A stretch of DNA of 64,000 nucleotides from an uncultured Clostridia bacterium (GCA_944332455.1 CALVJY010000002.1:62001-126000), one strand, 5' to 3'; shown: positions 32,231 to 40,162, numbered from the stretch's first letter. Notes: generated by a model not told the origin, from the sequence alone. Numbers and translations: made by a program.

Positions 32231-33568
32231 TTACTTTTTCCCTGTCTTTTTCCGCTTTTGTTCGGCCTTCCAGGCCTTGATGTCCTCCAGCCGGGCCTTG
32301 AAGCGGGCCTCGGTCCCCTCCTCGGTGGGGTGGTAGAAGGTCTTGCCCGCCATGCTCTCGGGCAGGCAGTCCATGTCGGTCAGCTTGTCCTCGAAGTCGT
32401 GGGCGTAGCGGTAGCCCTTGCCGTAGTCCAGCTCCTTCATCAGCCGGGTGGGGGCGTTGCGGATGACCAGGGGGACCGGCTCGGCCAGGGTGGTCAGGGC
32501 CTCCCGCTTGGCCGACTCGTAGGCGGTGTACAGGGCATTGGACTTGGGGGCCAGGGAGAGGTAGACCACGGCCTGGGTGAGGTGGACCGAGCATTCGGGC
32601 ATGCCGATGAGGTGACAGGCCTGAAAGGCGGCCACGCAGAGCTCCAGGGCCCGGGGATCGGCCAGCCCCACGTCCTCGGAGGCGAACCGGGTCACCCGCC
32701 GGGCCACGTACAGGGGGTCCTCCCCCGCCTCCAGCATCCGGGCCAACCAGTAGACCGCGGCATCCGGGTCGGAGTTGCGCATGGACTTGTGCAGGGCGGA
32801 GATCAGGTTGTAGTGCTCCTCCCCCGACTTGTCGTACAGCAGGGATTTTTTGGAGGTGCACTGCTCCACGGTTTCCCGATTCACGCGCACGGTCTCGCCC
32901 TCGCTCTCCCCGTTGAGCACCGCCATCTCCAGGGTGGACAGGGCGCTGCGGGCGTCCCCGTTGGCGAACTCGGCGATCAGGTCCAGCAATTCGTCCGGCA
33001 TTTCCACCTTCAGTTTGCCGAAGCCCCGTTCGTCGGTCAGCGCCCGACGCAGCAGCCCGGCGATCTCCTCGGTCTTTAAGGGCTGGAGCACGAAGACCTT
33101 GCAGCGGGAGAGCAATGCGCCGTTGACCTCGAAGGAGGGGTTTTCGGTGGTGGCCCCGATCAGGATGATGCTCCCCTTCTCCACAAAGGGCAGAAAGGCG
33201 TCCTGCTGGGCCCGGTTGAAGCGGTGGATCTCGTCCACGAACAGGATGGTCTTTTCCCCGAAGCGGCGGCTCTTTTCGGCCTGCTCCATGACCTGTTTGA
33301 TCTCCTTGATGCCGCTGGTGACCGCCGAAAAGTCCACAAAGGCGGCCTTCGTGCGGTTGGCGATGATCCGGGCCAGGGTGGTCTTGCCCACGCCGGGCGG
33401 CCCCCAGAAGATCATCGACCCGATCCGGTCCCCCTCGATCAGCCGGCGGAGCACCTTGCCCTCGCCCAAAAGGTGCTGCTGCCCCGCAAATTCATCCAGA
33501 TCCCGGGGGCGGAGCCTGGCCGCCAGGGGCAGGTCCTCCTCCCGCAAAAACATACTCTGCTGTTCCAT
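32231..33568 (-). CDS. rarA: Replication-associated recombination protein RarA (MgsA)
   Basis: 445-residue AAA+ ATPase of the clamp-loader-related RarA/MgsA/WRNIP1 family, acting at stalled replication forks. Seen: N-terminal RLRPRDLDEFAGQQHLLG, Walker A GPPGVGKTT, Walker B ILFVDEIHRFNRAQQD, sensor 1 GATTENPSFEVN, an arginine-finger region LLSRCKVFVL, and the C-terminal tetramerisation domain (GEEHYNLISALHKSMRNSDP, YWLARMLEAGEDPLY). The frame is open to 33694, but the ATG at 33568 has AAAGGA upstream and matches family N-termini; a sigma-A promoter lies 47 bases further up. It ends in a lysine-rich tail. Single-gene transcript. Confidence 0.96.
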   Translation of the reverse strand: MEQQSMFLREEDLPLAARLRPRDLDEFAGQQHLLGEGKVLRRLIEGDRIGSMIFWGPPGVGKTTLARIIANRTKAAFVDFSAVTSGIKEIKQVMEQAEKSRRFGEKTILFVDEIHRFNRAQQDAFLPFVEKGSIILIGATTENPSFEVNGALLSRCKVFVLQPLKTEEIAGLLRRALTDERGFGKLKVEMPDELLDLIAEFANGDARSALSTLEMAVLNGESEGETVRVNRETVEQCTSKKSLLYDKSGEEHYNLISALHKSMRNSDPDAAVYWLARMLEAGEDPLYVARRVTRFASEDVGLADPRALELCVAAFQACHLIGMPECSVHLTQAVVYLSLAPKSNALYTAYESAKREALTTLAEPVPLVIRNAPTRLMKELDYGKGYRYAHDFEDKLTDMDCLPESMAGKTFYHPTEEGTEARFKARLEDIKAWKAEQKRKKTGKK

Positions 33569-33614
33569 GTGATCATCCTTTAGGCCCGAAAAAGCACTTC
33601 CGGTCTTTGCCTCT

Positions 33615-33643
33615 ATTGTATCACAATCGTACTCGCTTTTCAA
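33615..33643 (-). promoter_or_regulatory. Sigma-A promoter of rarA
   Basis: Minus strand: -35 TTGAAA (33643-33638), 17-nt spacer, -10 TACAAT (33620-33615). Expected start near 33608, 40 bases before the rarA ATG. Confidence 0.85.
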
Positions 33644-33712
33644 GTTATTTTCCGAAAAGCAGAAAAAAGTCAACCGCGGCCCGGACGGCCTCACCCCGGA
33701 CGCCGGCCGCGC

Positions 33713-34090
33713 CTATCTTTTCATCCGGGAAAACGCGGCGGCCGCCCGGAGCCAGCCCATCAGTTCGCCGTCGATGTCTTCTTCCCCGGAAACGAGCACA
33801 TGATGCGTCCATCTTCCCGGATACGGCTCGACTGCCGCCTCGATCCGGGCTGAGGCAGCCCTCTGCGGCAGGCCGAAGGTCACAGTCAGCCAGACCGGCG
33901 GAAGATCGTCCTTTTTCCGCAGACGCAGAAACGAAACGCAGGCAAACACATGGCGGCTCCAAAAGGTGATCTGCGTTTTTTGCACTTTGATCCGGACGTC
34001 GTCGATCTCGGTCAGAATACGGGCCTTAAGCGCCTCGTACAGCGGAAGCGCCTCCGGGTACCGGCTGAAAAAAAGCTCCGTCTCTTTCAT
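33713..34090 (-). CDS. DUF5655 domain protein
   Basis: 125-residue cytoplasmic protein. The body (FFSRYPEALPLYEALKARIL ... DDVRIKVQKTQITFWSRHVF ... FACVSFLRLRKK ... WLTVTFGLP) matches what I know of the small DUF5655 family, whose members occur alone or fused to other domains. Function is unknown; the fold is thought to be related to nucleic-acid or nucleotide-binding small domains, which I cannot verify here. The ATG at 34090 has GGAGG five bases upstream. Open frame continues to 34285, but that part overlaps the rubrerythrin gene on the same strand and is rejected. Lies 97 bases downstream of rubrerythrin, beyond a terminator hairpin. Confidence 0.85.
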   Translation of the reverse strand: MKETELFFSRYPEALPLYEALKARILTEIDDVRIKVQKTQITFWSRHVFACVSFLRLRKKDDLPPVWLTVTFGLPQRAASARIEAAVEPYPGRWTHHVLVSGEEDIDGELMGWLRAAAAFSRMKR

Positions 34091-34124
34091 CTCGGCCTCC
34101 GTTGCTCTCAGAGCAGACTTATGG

Positions 34125-34150
34125 AAAAGGCGCGCCGTTCCCGGCGCGCC
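34125..34150 (-). terminator. Terminator after rubrerythrin
   Basis: Perfect inverted repeat GGCGCGCC-6 nt-GGCGCGCC (34150-34129), followed on the minus strand by TTTTCC. Confidence 0.85.
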
Positions 34151-34187
34151 CTCAAAACTTGTTCCGATCGAGCTTGAAAGATCGGGA

Positions 34188-34730
34188 TCACTTCTTGAAA
34201 TAACGGTTGAGCAGACCGTTGAAGCCGGCGCCGTGACGGGCCTCGTCCTTGGCCATCTCGTGCACGGTGTCGTGGATGGCGTCATAGCCCAGCTCCTTGG
34301 CCCGCTTGGCCAGAGCCAGCTTGCCGGCGCAGGCCCCGGTCTCGGCCTCCACGCGGACTTTCAGGTTCTCCTCGGTGGAGTCGGAGACCATTTCGCCCAG
34401 CAGCTCGCAGAACTTGGCGGCGTGCTCGGCCTCCTCGTAGGCGTACTTGGTGTAGGCCGCGGAGATCTCGGGATAGCCCTCGCGGTCGGCGGCGCGGGCC
34501 ATGGCCAGGTACATGCCGACTTCGGTGCATTCGCCCATGAAGTTGGCCTTCAGGCCCTCCACCACTTCGGCGTCCAGGCCCTTGGCCACGCCGATCTTGT
34601 GGACGTCGGCAAAGGCGATGGGGCCGTCCTCTTTGACGACCTCAAATTTTTCCTTGGGCGCCTTGCACTGGGGGCAGGATTCGGGAAGGGTATCGCTGGT
34701 GTAGCCGCAGACGGTGCATCTGTACTTCAT
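34188..34730 (-). CDS. Rubrerythrin with N-terminal rubredoxin domain
   Basis: 180-residue non-haem iron protein that reduces hydrogen peroxide in anaerobes. The rubredoxin-like centre is N-terminal (YRCTVCGY ... CPQCKAP, four Cys), followed by the diiron four-helix domain with the ligand-bearing segments [29 protein letters not shown] and [11 protein letters not shown]. This order is that of the reverse rubrerythrins of clostridia. The ATG at 34730 is preferred: the upstream ATG at 34748 contains the GGAGG that serves as Shine-Dalgarno site for 34730. A plausible sigma-A promoter lies 40 bases upstream. Terminated by a strong hairpin. Confidence 0.94.
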   Translation of the reverse strand: MKYRCTVCGYTSDTLPESCPQCKAPKEKFEVVKEDGPIAFADVHKIGVAKGLDAEVVEGLKANFMGECTEVGMYLAMARAADREGYPEISAAYTKYAYEEAEHAAKFCELLGEMVSDSTEENLKVRVEAETGACAGKLALAKRAKELGYDAIHDTVHEMAKDEARHGAGFNGLLNRYFKK

Positions 34731-34769
34731 AATACTGTTTTCCTCCATAAAGGGATTTTAATCTTTTAT

Positions 34770-34797
34770 TTTATAAACGGTTTTCCCTGCCGGTAAA
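34770..34797 (-). promoter_or_regulatory. Probable sigma-A promoter of rubrerythrin
   Basis: Minus strand: -35 TTTACC (34797-34792), 16-nt spacer, -10 TATAAA (34775-34770). Confidence 0.5.
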
Positions 34798-34920
34798 CAA
34801 AAAAGCCGGAAAAATTTTCCTGCTTTTCCCGTCCCTGTTCCCACACGGGAAAACCAGCTCCTGCCTTTTGGCTTCTCTTTCGGGCGATCGGCGGATTTTT
34901 GGGCCGGAAGCCCAAAACGC

Positions 34921-34950
34921 TTGCGCCGAAGGCCCTCCTTCGTGTATCAT
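34921..34950 (+). promoter_or_regulatory. Possible promoter of the ttcA-type gene
   Basis: -35 TTGCGC (34921-34926), 18-nt spacer, -10 TATCAT (34945-34950). Both boxes deviate from consensus. Confidence 0.45.
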
Positions 34951-35072
34951 AATGGGGAGACTTTCAGTCGAGGGGACTTTTTTCGGAGGGGCTCCTCCCC
35001 GGCCGGGCCGGCCCCGGCTGAAAATGGGGCTTTTCACGCGGCCTTTTCAGATCATACCAAGAGGATTTTTTT

Positions 35073-35813
35073 ATGACCACCCAACAGATGCTCTCCCCCT
35101 TCCGGCGGGCCATCACCGACTTTAAGCTGATCGAGGCCGGAGACCGCGTTGCCGTCGGCCTTTCGGGGGGCAAGGACAGTTTGACCCTGCTCTATCTTCT
35201 GGCCGCCTTCCGGCGGTTTTCCCCCCAGCCCTTCGAGCTTTACGCCTTCACCGTGGACATGGGCCTGGGATTTTTGGAGGAGGAGGTCGCCGCCCTCCGG
35301 GCCTGGTGCGGGGAGCTTGAAGTCCCCCTGCGGATCGAGCGGACCGACATCGGGCAGATTTTGTTCGAGATCCGCAGGGAAAAGAACCCCTGCAGCCTGT
35401 GCAGCAAGCTCCGCCGGGGGGCCCTGAACGGCCTGGCCCGGTCGGCCGGCTGCAACAAGCTGGCCCTGGGGCATCACCGGGACGACTTTCTGGAGACCTT
35501 TTTTCTCAGCCTGATCTACGAGGGACGGCTGTCCTCCTTTGCCCCCAAGTCCTTCATGTCCCGCGCCGGGATCACCCTCATCCGCCCCATGCTCTACCTC
35601 GAGGAAAAGAACATCCGCGCCTATGCCGCCGAACAGCAGTTTCCCCTGCTGCACAATCCCTGCCCGGCCAACCACTTCACCCGGCGGGAGTTCATGAAGG
35701 ACCTGCTGGCCGATCTGCAGAAGGAGATCCCCTTTGCCAAGGAGCGCATTTTCGGGGCGCTGATCTCCCCCGAGCGGGACAATCTGCCCGGCCGCCCCGG
35801 CCGGGAGGACTGA
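35073..35813 (+). CDS. TtcA-type tRNA 2-thiocytidine biosynthesis / PP-loop ATPase
   Basis: 246-residue cytoplasmic enzyme of the PP-loop superfamily that activates a tRNA base as an adenylate for thiolation. Seen: the PP-loop VGLSGGKDS (about residues 28-36), the Cys pair CSLC (about 110-113), the ALGHHRDD segment, and the third Cys in NPCPA; these cysteines hold the iron-sulphur cluster in TtcA. Position 32 thiocytidine synthesis is the family's usual job, but related clostridial paralogues may modify other bases, so no gene symbol is given. The ATG follows AAGAGGATTTTTTT. A DNA glycosylase gene follows 134 bases downstream on the same strand. Confidence 0.9.
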   Translation: MTTQQMLSPFRRAITDFKLIEAGDRVAVGLSGGKDSLTLLYLLAAFRRFSPQPFELYAFTVDMGLGFLEEEVAALRAWCGELEVPLRIERTDIGQILFEIRREKNPCSLCSKLRRGALNGLARSAGCNKLALGHHRDDFLETFFLSLIYEGRLSSFAPKSFMSRAGITLIRPMLYLEEKNIRAYAAEQQFPLLHNPCPANHFTRREFMKDLLADLQKEIPFAKERIFGALISPERDNLPGRPGRED

Positions 35814-35947
35814 CGCCCAAAAAGCACCTCCCGAACCAGCTTTTCCCCTGTTTCCGCTCTCCGGCGGCGGAAGGCAAAAAGGCGGGTCCGGCTGCGGCAG
35901 CCTTTACCTCTCTTTCAATCCGGTCGATGCTCAAAAGGAGGTCCCCC

Positions 35948-36412
35948 GTGTCCCGCATATTCGGTCTGGAGCCGGTGTTCGACGCCCGCTCCAAAGTGCT
36001 GATCCTGGGCAGCATGCCCTCGGTCCGCTCCCTGGCAGGCGGCTTTTACTATCTGCATCCGCAGAACCGATTCTGGAAGGTGCTGGCCGCCCTCTTCGGC
36101 GAGGAGGTCCCCGCCGGCATCCCCGAAAAGCGGGCCTTTGCCCTGGAAAAGGGGATCGCGCTGTGGGACGTGTTCGCCTCCTGCGAGCGGGAGGGCTCCT
36201 CGGACGCCGCCATCCGCCACCCCCTCCTCAACGATCTGGACCGGGTTTTGACGGCGGCCGACATCCGCGGGATCTTTGCCAACGGACAGACCGCCTTTGC
36301 CGCCCTGCAGCGGGCCCGGCCCGACCTGACCGCCCGCTGTCTGCCCTCCACCAGCGCCCAGAACACCCGCTTTGACCCCGCCCCCTGGCGGGAGATCCTC
36401 GCCATTTTGTAA
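35948..36412 (+). CDS. DNA-deoxyinosine glycosylase (Mug/UDG superfamily)
   Basis: 154-residue base-excision repair enzyme that removes hypoxanthine from DNA, by family resemblance. Seen: KVLILGSMPSVRSL (motif 1 of the UDG fold, with GSMPS), YYLHPQNRFWKVLAALFG, GIALWDVFASCEREGSSDAAI, GIFANGQTAF and the C-terminal LPSTSAQNTRF. These are the hallmarks of the small deoxyinosine glycosylase subfamily. The start is the GTG at 35948 with a textbook AAAAGGAGG six bases upstream; the open frame runs back to 35399 inside the preceding gene, but that part is a shadow of it. Probably cotranscribed with the tRNA thiolase and the nucleosidase downstream. Confidence 0.9.
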   Translation: MSRIFGLEPVFDARSKVLILGSMPSVRSLAGGFYYLHPQNRFWKVLAALFGEEVPAGIPEKRAFALEKGIALWDVFASCEREGSSDAAIRHPLLNDLDRVLTAADIRGIFANGQTAFAALQRARPDLTARCLPSTSAQNTRFDPAPWREILAIL

Positions 36413-36556
36413 ACCCTTTGGGACCTGATCCCGCAAGGCGAACGCGCCCGCTCCGCCCCTCCGGCCCGGCCGGCTCCCAAAGGGGAAGGTCCCGTTTCAC
36501 CTGAAAATTTTCAACATTCTTTTCCCGGATCCCCGCCGGATCCGAAGGAGATCGCC

Positions 36557-37231
36557 ATGAAGACACGCACCGTCGGGGTAATCGCGGCCATGGGCTGCGA
36601 AGCAGAGCCCCTGAAAGCCCGCCTGAAGCCCTTAAAGGAGATCTCGACCTCCAGGGGCACCCTGTTCACCCTGGCCGGAGAGCGCACGGCATGGGCGCTG
36701 ATGGTCTCCGGCGTCGGCAAGTGCAACGCCGCGGCCTCCGCTGCGGTCCTGATCGACCGCTGCCGACCCGACCTGCTGTTCAACCTCGGCCTGTGCGGCA
36801 GCCTTTCCCCCGACATCGGGGTGGGCGAGGTCCGGGAGGTCTCGGCCTGCTTTCAGTACGACTTTGACCTCTCCGAGGCCGACGGCGTCCCGCCCTTCCA
36901 GCTCCCCGGCTTTGCCTCTCCCCGGATCCCCCTGCGGCGGACCGGCCTGTTCCCGGCCGGGGTCTGCGCCACCGGGGACCGCTTTACCTCGGATCCCGGA
37001 CAGGCCGAATGGCTGCGCCGGGCGGGCGGAGAACTGCGGGAGATGGAACTCGGCGCCATTGCCCAGACGGCCGGGAAGCTCCCCCTCCTCTCCCTGAAGG
37101 CCGTGACCGACCGGGCGGGAGAGCACAGCGTGGAGGAATACTACGCCCGCAAGGAGGCCGGCCTCCGGGCTTTGGACGCCGCCTTTGAGCAGGTTTTCCG
37201 CTTCCTCGAGGAAGGAGGAAGGCTCCTGTGA
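36557..37231 (+). CDS. MTA/SAH nucleosidase-type phosphorylase-superfamily protein
   Basis: 224-residue cytoplasmic nucleosidase of the PNP/UDP family. It probably hydrolyses 5'-methylthioadenosine/S-adenosylhomocysteine or a related nucleoside. Seen: GVIAAMGCEAEPL with Glu15 at the place of the catalytic acid of MtnN, the phosphate/ribose loop VSGVGKCNAA, NLGLCGSL, ATGDRFTSD, EMELGAIAQTA (usually EMEGAA, so one substitution) and KAVTDRAGE with the catalytic Asp. The altered EMELGA means that substrate preference (MTA/SAH or futalosine-like) stays open. GAAGGAG precedes the ATG. It overlaps the next gene by four bases (GTGA). Confidence 0.88.
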   Translation: MKTRTVGVIAAMGCEAEPLKARLKPLKEISTSRGTLFTLAGERTAWALMVSGVGKCNAAASAAVLIDRCRPDLLFNLGLCGSLSPDIGVGEVREVSACFQYDFDLSEADGVPPFQLPGFASPRIPLRRTGLFPAGVCATGDRFTSDPGQAEWLRRAGGELREMELGAIAQTAGKLPLLSLKAVTDRAGEHSVEEYYARKEAGLRALDAAFEQVFRFLEEGGRLL

Positions 37232-38118
37232 CCGGGGCCGAACTGAGGGCGGCGGGCTTTGTCCCCCTTGCCCTGGCCGACCGGGAGCGCTTTGCGGCAT
37301 GGTTCCGGGACAATCAGATCCTGGACCTCGGCTTTTTTACCCTGCGGGCCTACTTTTCGGAGATCTGGATCCGGGAAAGCCCGGACCTGTTCGAGGTCGC
37401 GGCCGCCGACGAGGGCGGGCTGTTCCCCCTCTTCCCCCGGCAGCGGAGGCAGGATCCCGACGCCCTTCGGGCCGCGCTTTTCAAGCTGGACAGGCTGTGG
37501 ACGGCCTCGGGGCAGGATCTGCAGATGTCCTTTCTGACCGCGGAGCAGCTGGCCTTTCTGGAACAGACTTTCGAGGGCCGGACCTTCTTTTCGGGGTGCG
37601 ACGAGCGCTTTTCGGACACCCTCTGCGCCCGGGAGGACTTTTTCCGCCTGAGCTGGAAAAACAAGCAGAAGTACTCGGACTATCTCCGCTTTTACCGGGA
37701 ACAGACCCCCGTGTGGGAGGAGGTCGGGCCGGCCCGCGCCGACGACTGCCGCCGGGTCATGGAGGGCTGGTGCGCCCGGCGGGACTGCCGGGAATGTCTG
37801 TTCGGCTGCGAAAAAAAGGTCCTGGAGCGCTTTCTGTCCGACGGGATGCCCGGGCTTTTGTGCTTCCTCGAAGGAAGGCCGGCCGCCCTCATCTTCGGGG
37901 AGCTGTCGGGCGATACCCTGTTTTTCCCCTTCGCCAAGGCCGACCCGGTCACCGGCCTGACCGTGGCGCTCTATCTCGAGTTTGCGGACCGCTTCCCGGC
38001 AAAGTTCATCAACATCGGCTCGGACGGCGGGCTGGAGGGCCTGAAGCAATTCAAATCCAAATTCCGCCCCTTCGTCAAGCTGAATAAGTACGACTTTACC
38101 CTCTGCCCCGCCCGCTAG
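37228..38118 (+). CDS. DUF2156 / phosphatidylglycerol lysyltransferase C-terminal-like protein
   Basis: 296-residue protein with the tandem GNAT-like fold of the DUF2156 family, related to the catalytic domain of MprF (aminoacylation of membrane lipids) but without the membrane part. The GTG start overlaps the stop of the nucleosidase gene (GTGA), so translation is coupled. Seen: NQILDLGFFTLRAYFSEIWI near the start, the segment SWKNKQKYSDYLRFY, a Cys-rich loop CARRDCRECLFGC (about residues 183-195; possible metal site, not typical), and the family hallmark INIGSDGGLEGLKQFKSKFRP near the end. The substrate is unknown. The interval to the next feature (38119-38384) shows no gene. Confidence 0.88.
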   Translation: MTGAELRAAGFVPLALADRERFAAWFRDNQILDLGFFTLRAYFSEIWIRESPDLFEVAAADEGGLFPLFPRQRRQDPDALRAALFKLDRLWTASGQDLQMSFLTAEQLAFLEQTFEGRTFFSGCDERFSDTLCAREDFFRLSWKNKQKYSDYLRFYREQTPVWEEVGPARADDCRRVMEGWCARRDCRECLFGCEKKVLERFLSDGMPGLLCFLEGRPAALIFGELSGDTLFFPFAKADPVTGLTVALYLEFADRFPAKFINIGSDGGLEGLKQFKSKFRPFVKLNKYDFTLCPAR

Positions 38119-38384
38119 TCCGCTAAAAAAAGTAATAAAAGAAAAGCGCAGACCTTCGGATTTTGATCCTCCCGAGTGCAGTGGCCTCTTTAACGGCGGC
38201 AATGCCGGCAGACGGAAGCGCCCCGCCGGAACGGATCTCCCCGAATATTCCCCGGGCAAGCAAGCCCCCTCCCATACCCCTATATTTCTTTTGCACCAAC
38301 CGGAACAGGCAGCGAAAACGCGGATGCCGGATCCTGATTCTGTCTCCGGAGACCTGAAAAATTTTCACAGCTTCCCGGAAACAC

Positions 38385-38413
38385 TTGCTTTATTTTGGGA
38401 TTTATGCTAAACT
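38385..38413 (+). promoter_or_regulatory. Sigma-A promoter upstream of tRNA-Ser(CGA)
   Basis: -35 TTGCTT (38385-38390), 17-nt spacer, -10 TAAACT (38408-38413). Expected start near 38420, about 300 bases before the tRNA. Confidence 0.65.
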
Positions 38414-38719
38414 AATACAAGACTTCATCCGGCGGCGCCGGGGACTGCGCCTGAAAGATCTTTCGGATCCGTAGTCTTTCCCGAAGCTTTGCCGATGAAT
38501 TCAGTCCGGACGGCATCTTGCACGCGCTGAACGGTTCTGGTATTGTTCGCCTCCCCCGAAGATATCCGACGTTTGGTCCTCGCTTGTGGCCCCGACAGCG
38601 GGCACATCCCGGCGTTCGGGCTTATCCGGTTTGAAAAACTGAATATTTTGCAGTTCTTTCCGTCCGTCTTTCCAAAGCCTTTTCAACAAGGAAACGGAAA
38701 ACGGCGGTTGAGACAATAG
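38414..38719 (+). other. Long leader between promoter and tRNA-Ser(CGA); possible structured RNA
   Basis: No open frame of note. Several self-complementary pieces are visible: the palindrome GAAAGATCTTTC (38452-38463), CCCGACAGCGGG (38591-38602, imperfect), and CCGTCTTTCC with GGAAACGG (about 38660-38698). I tested by eye for SRP RNA, RNase P RNA, tmRNA and T-box signatures and saw none. Confidence 0.35.
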
Positions 38720-38808
38720 GGAGCGGTATCGAAGTGGTCGTAACGAGCTTGACTCGAAATCAAGTTGTCCGCAAGGGCACGTGGGTTCGAATCCCACCCG
38801 CTCCGCCA
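38720..38808 (+). tRNA. tRNA-Ser(CGA)
   Basis: 89-base class II tRNA with encoded CCA. Acceptor stem GGAGCGG/CCGCTCC, discriminator G, anticodon arm CTTGA-CTCGAAA-TCAAG with anticodon CGA, a long variable arm (TTGTCCGCAAGGGCAC) and T arm GTGGGTTCGAATCCCAC. A terminator follows immediately. Confidence 0.96.
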
Positions 38809-38853
38809 AAAGGACCTGAGTGAACGGTAAAACGGTTCATTCGGGTCCTTTTT
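38809..38853 (+). terminator. Terminator of tRNA-Ser(CGA)
   Basis: Interrupted hairpin (AAGGACC...TGAAC / GTTCA...GGTCCTT) ending in TTTTT, directly after the CCA end. Confidence 0.85.
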
Positions 38854-39008
38854 CGTTCGATCATAATGGGCCCTGACCTCATGACAGATCTTGCCTGTCC
38901 CGTTTTTTACGTCACCCGCCGCGGATTCCTTATTTACCCGAATCCCTTTTTTACATGGGAAAGGAAGTCTAAACAATCAAGGAATCTGATCTTCCCCTCC
39001 GTTTTCGC

Positions 39009-39037
39009 TTGAGATTCGGGGAAAAATCGGCTATAAT
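39009..39037 (+). promoter_or_regulatory. Sigma-A promoter of the sensory-rhodopsin-transducer family gene
   Basis: -35 TTGAGA (39009-39014), 17-nt spacer, -10 TATAAT (39032-39037). Expected start near 39044, giving a leader of about 120 bases. Between the tRNA terminator and this promoter nothing else is seen. Confidence 0.85.
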
Positions 39038-39165
39038 AAGAGCAGAAATGACTTGCCGACTGCGCCTATGCGGAAAAATCTGACGAGCTGCCCTGCCGGA
39101 TGAGCATGTGTGCAACCATAGATCAATCGGCCGAACCATGAGATCCAAAGCAAAAGGAGGCCCCC

Positions 39166-39531
39166 ATGAAAGAATACGGAAAGAAGACCTGGCTGATCGC
39201 GGACTGTTTTTATCCCGCCGTTTCCACCGTCGCCAAGAGCCACGAGGCGATCTGCGTGCTGAATACCGGGCTGAAGGAGGCTCAGATCACCCTGACCCTG
39301 TACTTTGAGGACGCGCCCAAGCGGGTCTTCCGGACCGTCTGTCCGGGCGAACGCACCCATCACATCCGCATGGACAAGCTGGTCGACGAAAACGGCGAAG
39401 GCGTCCCCTCGGAAAAGCCCTATGCCGTGCTGGTGGAGAGCACCTGCCCCATTGTGGCGCAATATTCCCGCCTGGATACCTCGGCCGGCAACGAGGCCCT
39501 CTGCACCACCATGGCCTTCCCCGCGGAGTGA
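39166..39531 (+). CDS. Sensory rhodopsin transducer (ASRT) family protein
   Basis: 121-residue soluble beta-sandwich protein. Residues 7-115 (KTWLIADCFYPAVS ... SHEAICVLNTG ... ITLTLYFEDAPK ... CPGERTHHIRMDKL ... YAVLVESTCPIVAQYSRLDT) match the ASRT family (PF07100), named for the Anabaena sensory rhodopsin transducer. Homologues are widespread in bacteria without rhodopsins, where they are often found near carbohydrate genes and are thought to bind sugars or similar ligands. No rhodopsin or photoreceptor gene is present in this window, so a light role is not supported. The ATG follows AAAAGGAGGCCCCC, a strong Shine-Dalgarno site, and a good promoter lies upstream. It stands alone between two tRNA-Ser genes, close to a rhamnose-glycan locus. 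Confidence 0.9.
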   Translation: MKEYGKKTWLIADCFYPAVSTVAKSHEAICVLNTGLKEAQITLTLYFEDAPKRVFRTVCPGERTHHIRMDKLVDENGEGVPSEKPYAVLVESTCPIVAQYSRLDTSAGNEALCTTMAFPAE

Positions 39532-39737
39532 CCCAAGGTTATTTTTTCGAAAGCGAAAGACAGCCTTTCTCCCTGAAAGCGCTGGGGCAAGATATCTTGT
39601 CCCCTTCGCGGCGGCTTTTCACGCTTCCCCAAGACCGGCTGAGGGCGAATCCATCCGGATTCGGGGCAGGTTTTTTATCCGGCGGGAGAACTCTTTGGCG
39701 CCGGGGCCAAAATTTTCCCGCAAAACGCTGAAAACAC

Positions 39738-39766
39738 TTGCAAATTCCCGAGAAATATTATATAAT
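39738..39766 (+). promoter_or_regulatory. Sigma-A promoter upstream of tRNA-Ser(GGA)
   Basis: -35 TTGCAA (39738-39743), 17-nt spacer, -10 TATAAT (39761-39766). Expected start near 39773. The interval 39532-39737 before it holds nothing recognisable. Confidence 0.87.
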
Positions 39767-39930
39767 AATCTAGCATCCTTTGGAGGATCCACCGGCTTGG
39801 CAATTCTCACTCCCTGCCCTAGCCCACCGCAGCTTGAGTCCTTTGAAACCCTGCGGCCTTGCCGATCCTGTCCTGCGGCGCTGGTTGGAACCTGACGGCA
39901 TCGGATGTCTGAAAACAGAATCGGAAATTT
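39767..39930 (+). other. Long leader before tRNA-Ser(GGA); possible structured RNA
   Basis: About 160 bases between promoter and tRNA. GGATC at 39785 and GGCAA at 39798 can pair with TTGCCGATCC (39859-39868), enclosing the hairpin CCGCAG/CTGCGG (39827-39856). TCTG-AAAA-CAGA lies at 39908-39919. Size and shape would fit a small structured RNA such as a 6S-like RNA, but no family signature is recognised. Confidence 0.35.
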
Positions 39931-40022
39931 GGAGAGATGGCTGAGCTGGTCTAAGGCGCACGATTGGAAATCGTGTATACCCCATAAAGGTATCAAGGGT
40001 TCGAATCCCTTTCTCTCCGCCA
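39931..40022 (+). tRNA. tRNA-Ser(GGA)
   Basis: 92-base class II tRNA with encoded CCA. Acceptor GGAGAGA/TCTCTCC, anticodon arm CACGA-TTGGAAA-TCGTG with anticodon GGA, long variable arm TATACCCCATAAAGGTAT, T arm AAGGGTTCGAATCCCTT, discriminator G. Confidence 0.96.
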
Positions 40023-40028
40023 GTAGGG

Positions 40029-40069
40029 AATGATACGAACACTGAAAACGGTGTTCGTATCATTTTTTT
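40029..40069 (+). terminator. Terminator of tRNA-Ser(GGA)
   Basis: Perfect 14-bp stem AATGATACGAACAC/GTGTTCGTATCATT with an 8-nt loop, then a run of T. Confidence 0.95.
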
Positions 40070-40122
40070 ACCGTGATTATTTCGCATAAAAACTGATACT
40101 CGATGTCAGATCTGAAACAGTT

Positions 40123-40162
40123 AAGACCCCTTGAAAAATGCTGCGATTTTTCAAGGGGTCTT
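40123..40162. terminator. Terminator at the 3' end of the glycan operon
   Basis: Perfect 17-bp stem AAGACCCCTTGAAAAAT/ATTTTTCAAGGGGTCTT around a 6-nt loop, 70 bases beyond the end of the rhamnosidase gene. It is symmetric, so it can also stop plus-strand read-through from the tRNA. Confidence 0.85.

Noticed and set aside
38123-38368. 81-codon minus-strand frame between the DUF2156 gene and the tRNA-Ser promoter
   Set aside because: Composition unlike neighbours, no Shine-Dalgarno site, no homology that I recognise.
38414-38719. SRP RNA gene before tRNA-Ser
   Set aside because: The conserved GGAAGG...AGCAGC loop region of SRP RNA was not found on either strand here or in 39767-39930.
39166-39531. 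Light-sensing system because of the sensory rhodopsin transducer family
   Set aside because: No rhodopsin, retinal synthesis or photoreceptor gene in the window; the family is common in non-photosensory bacteria.
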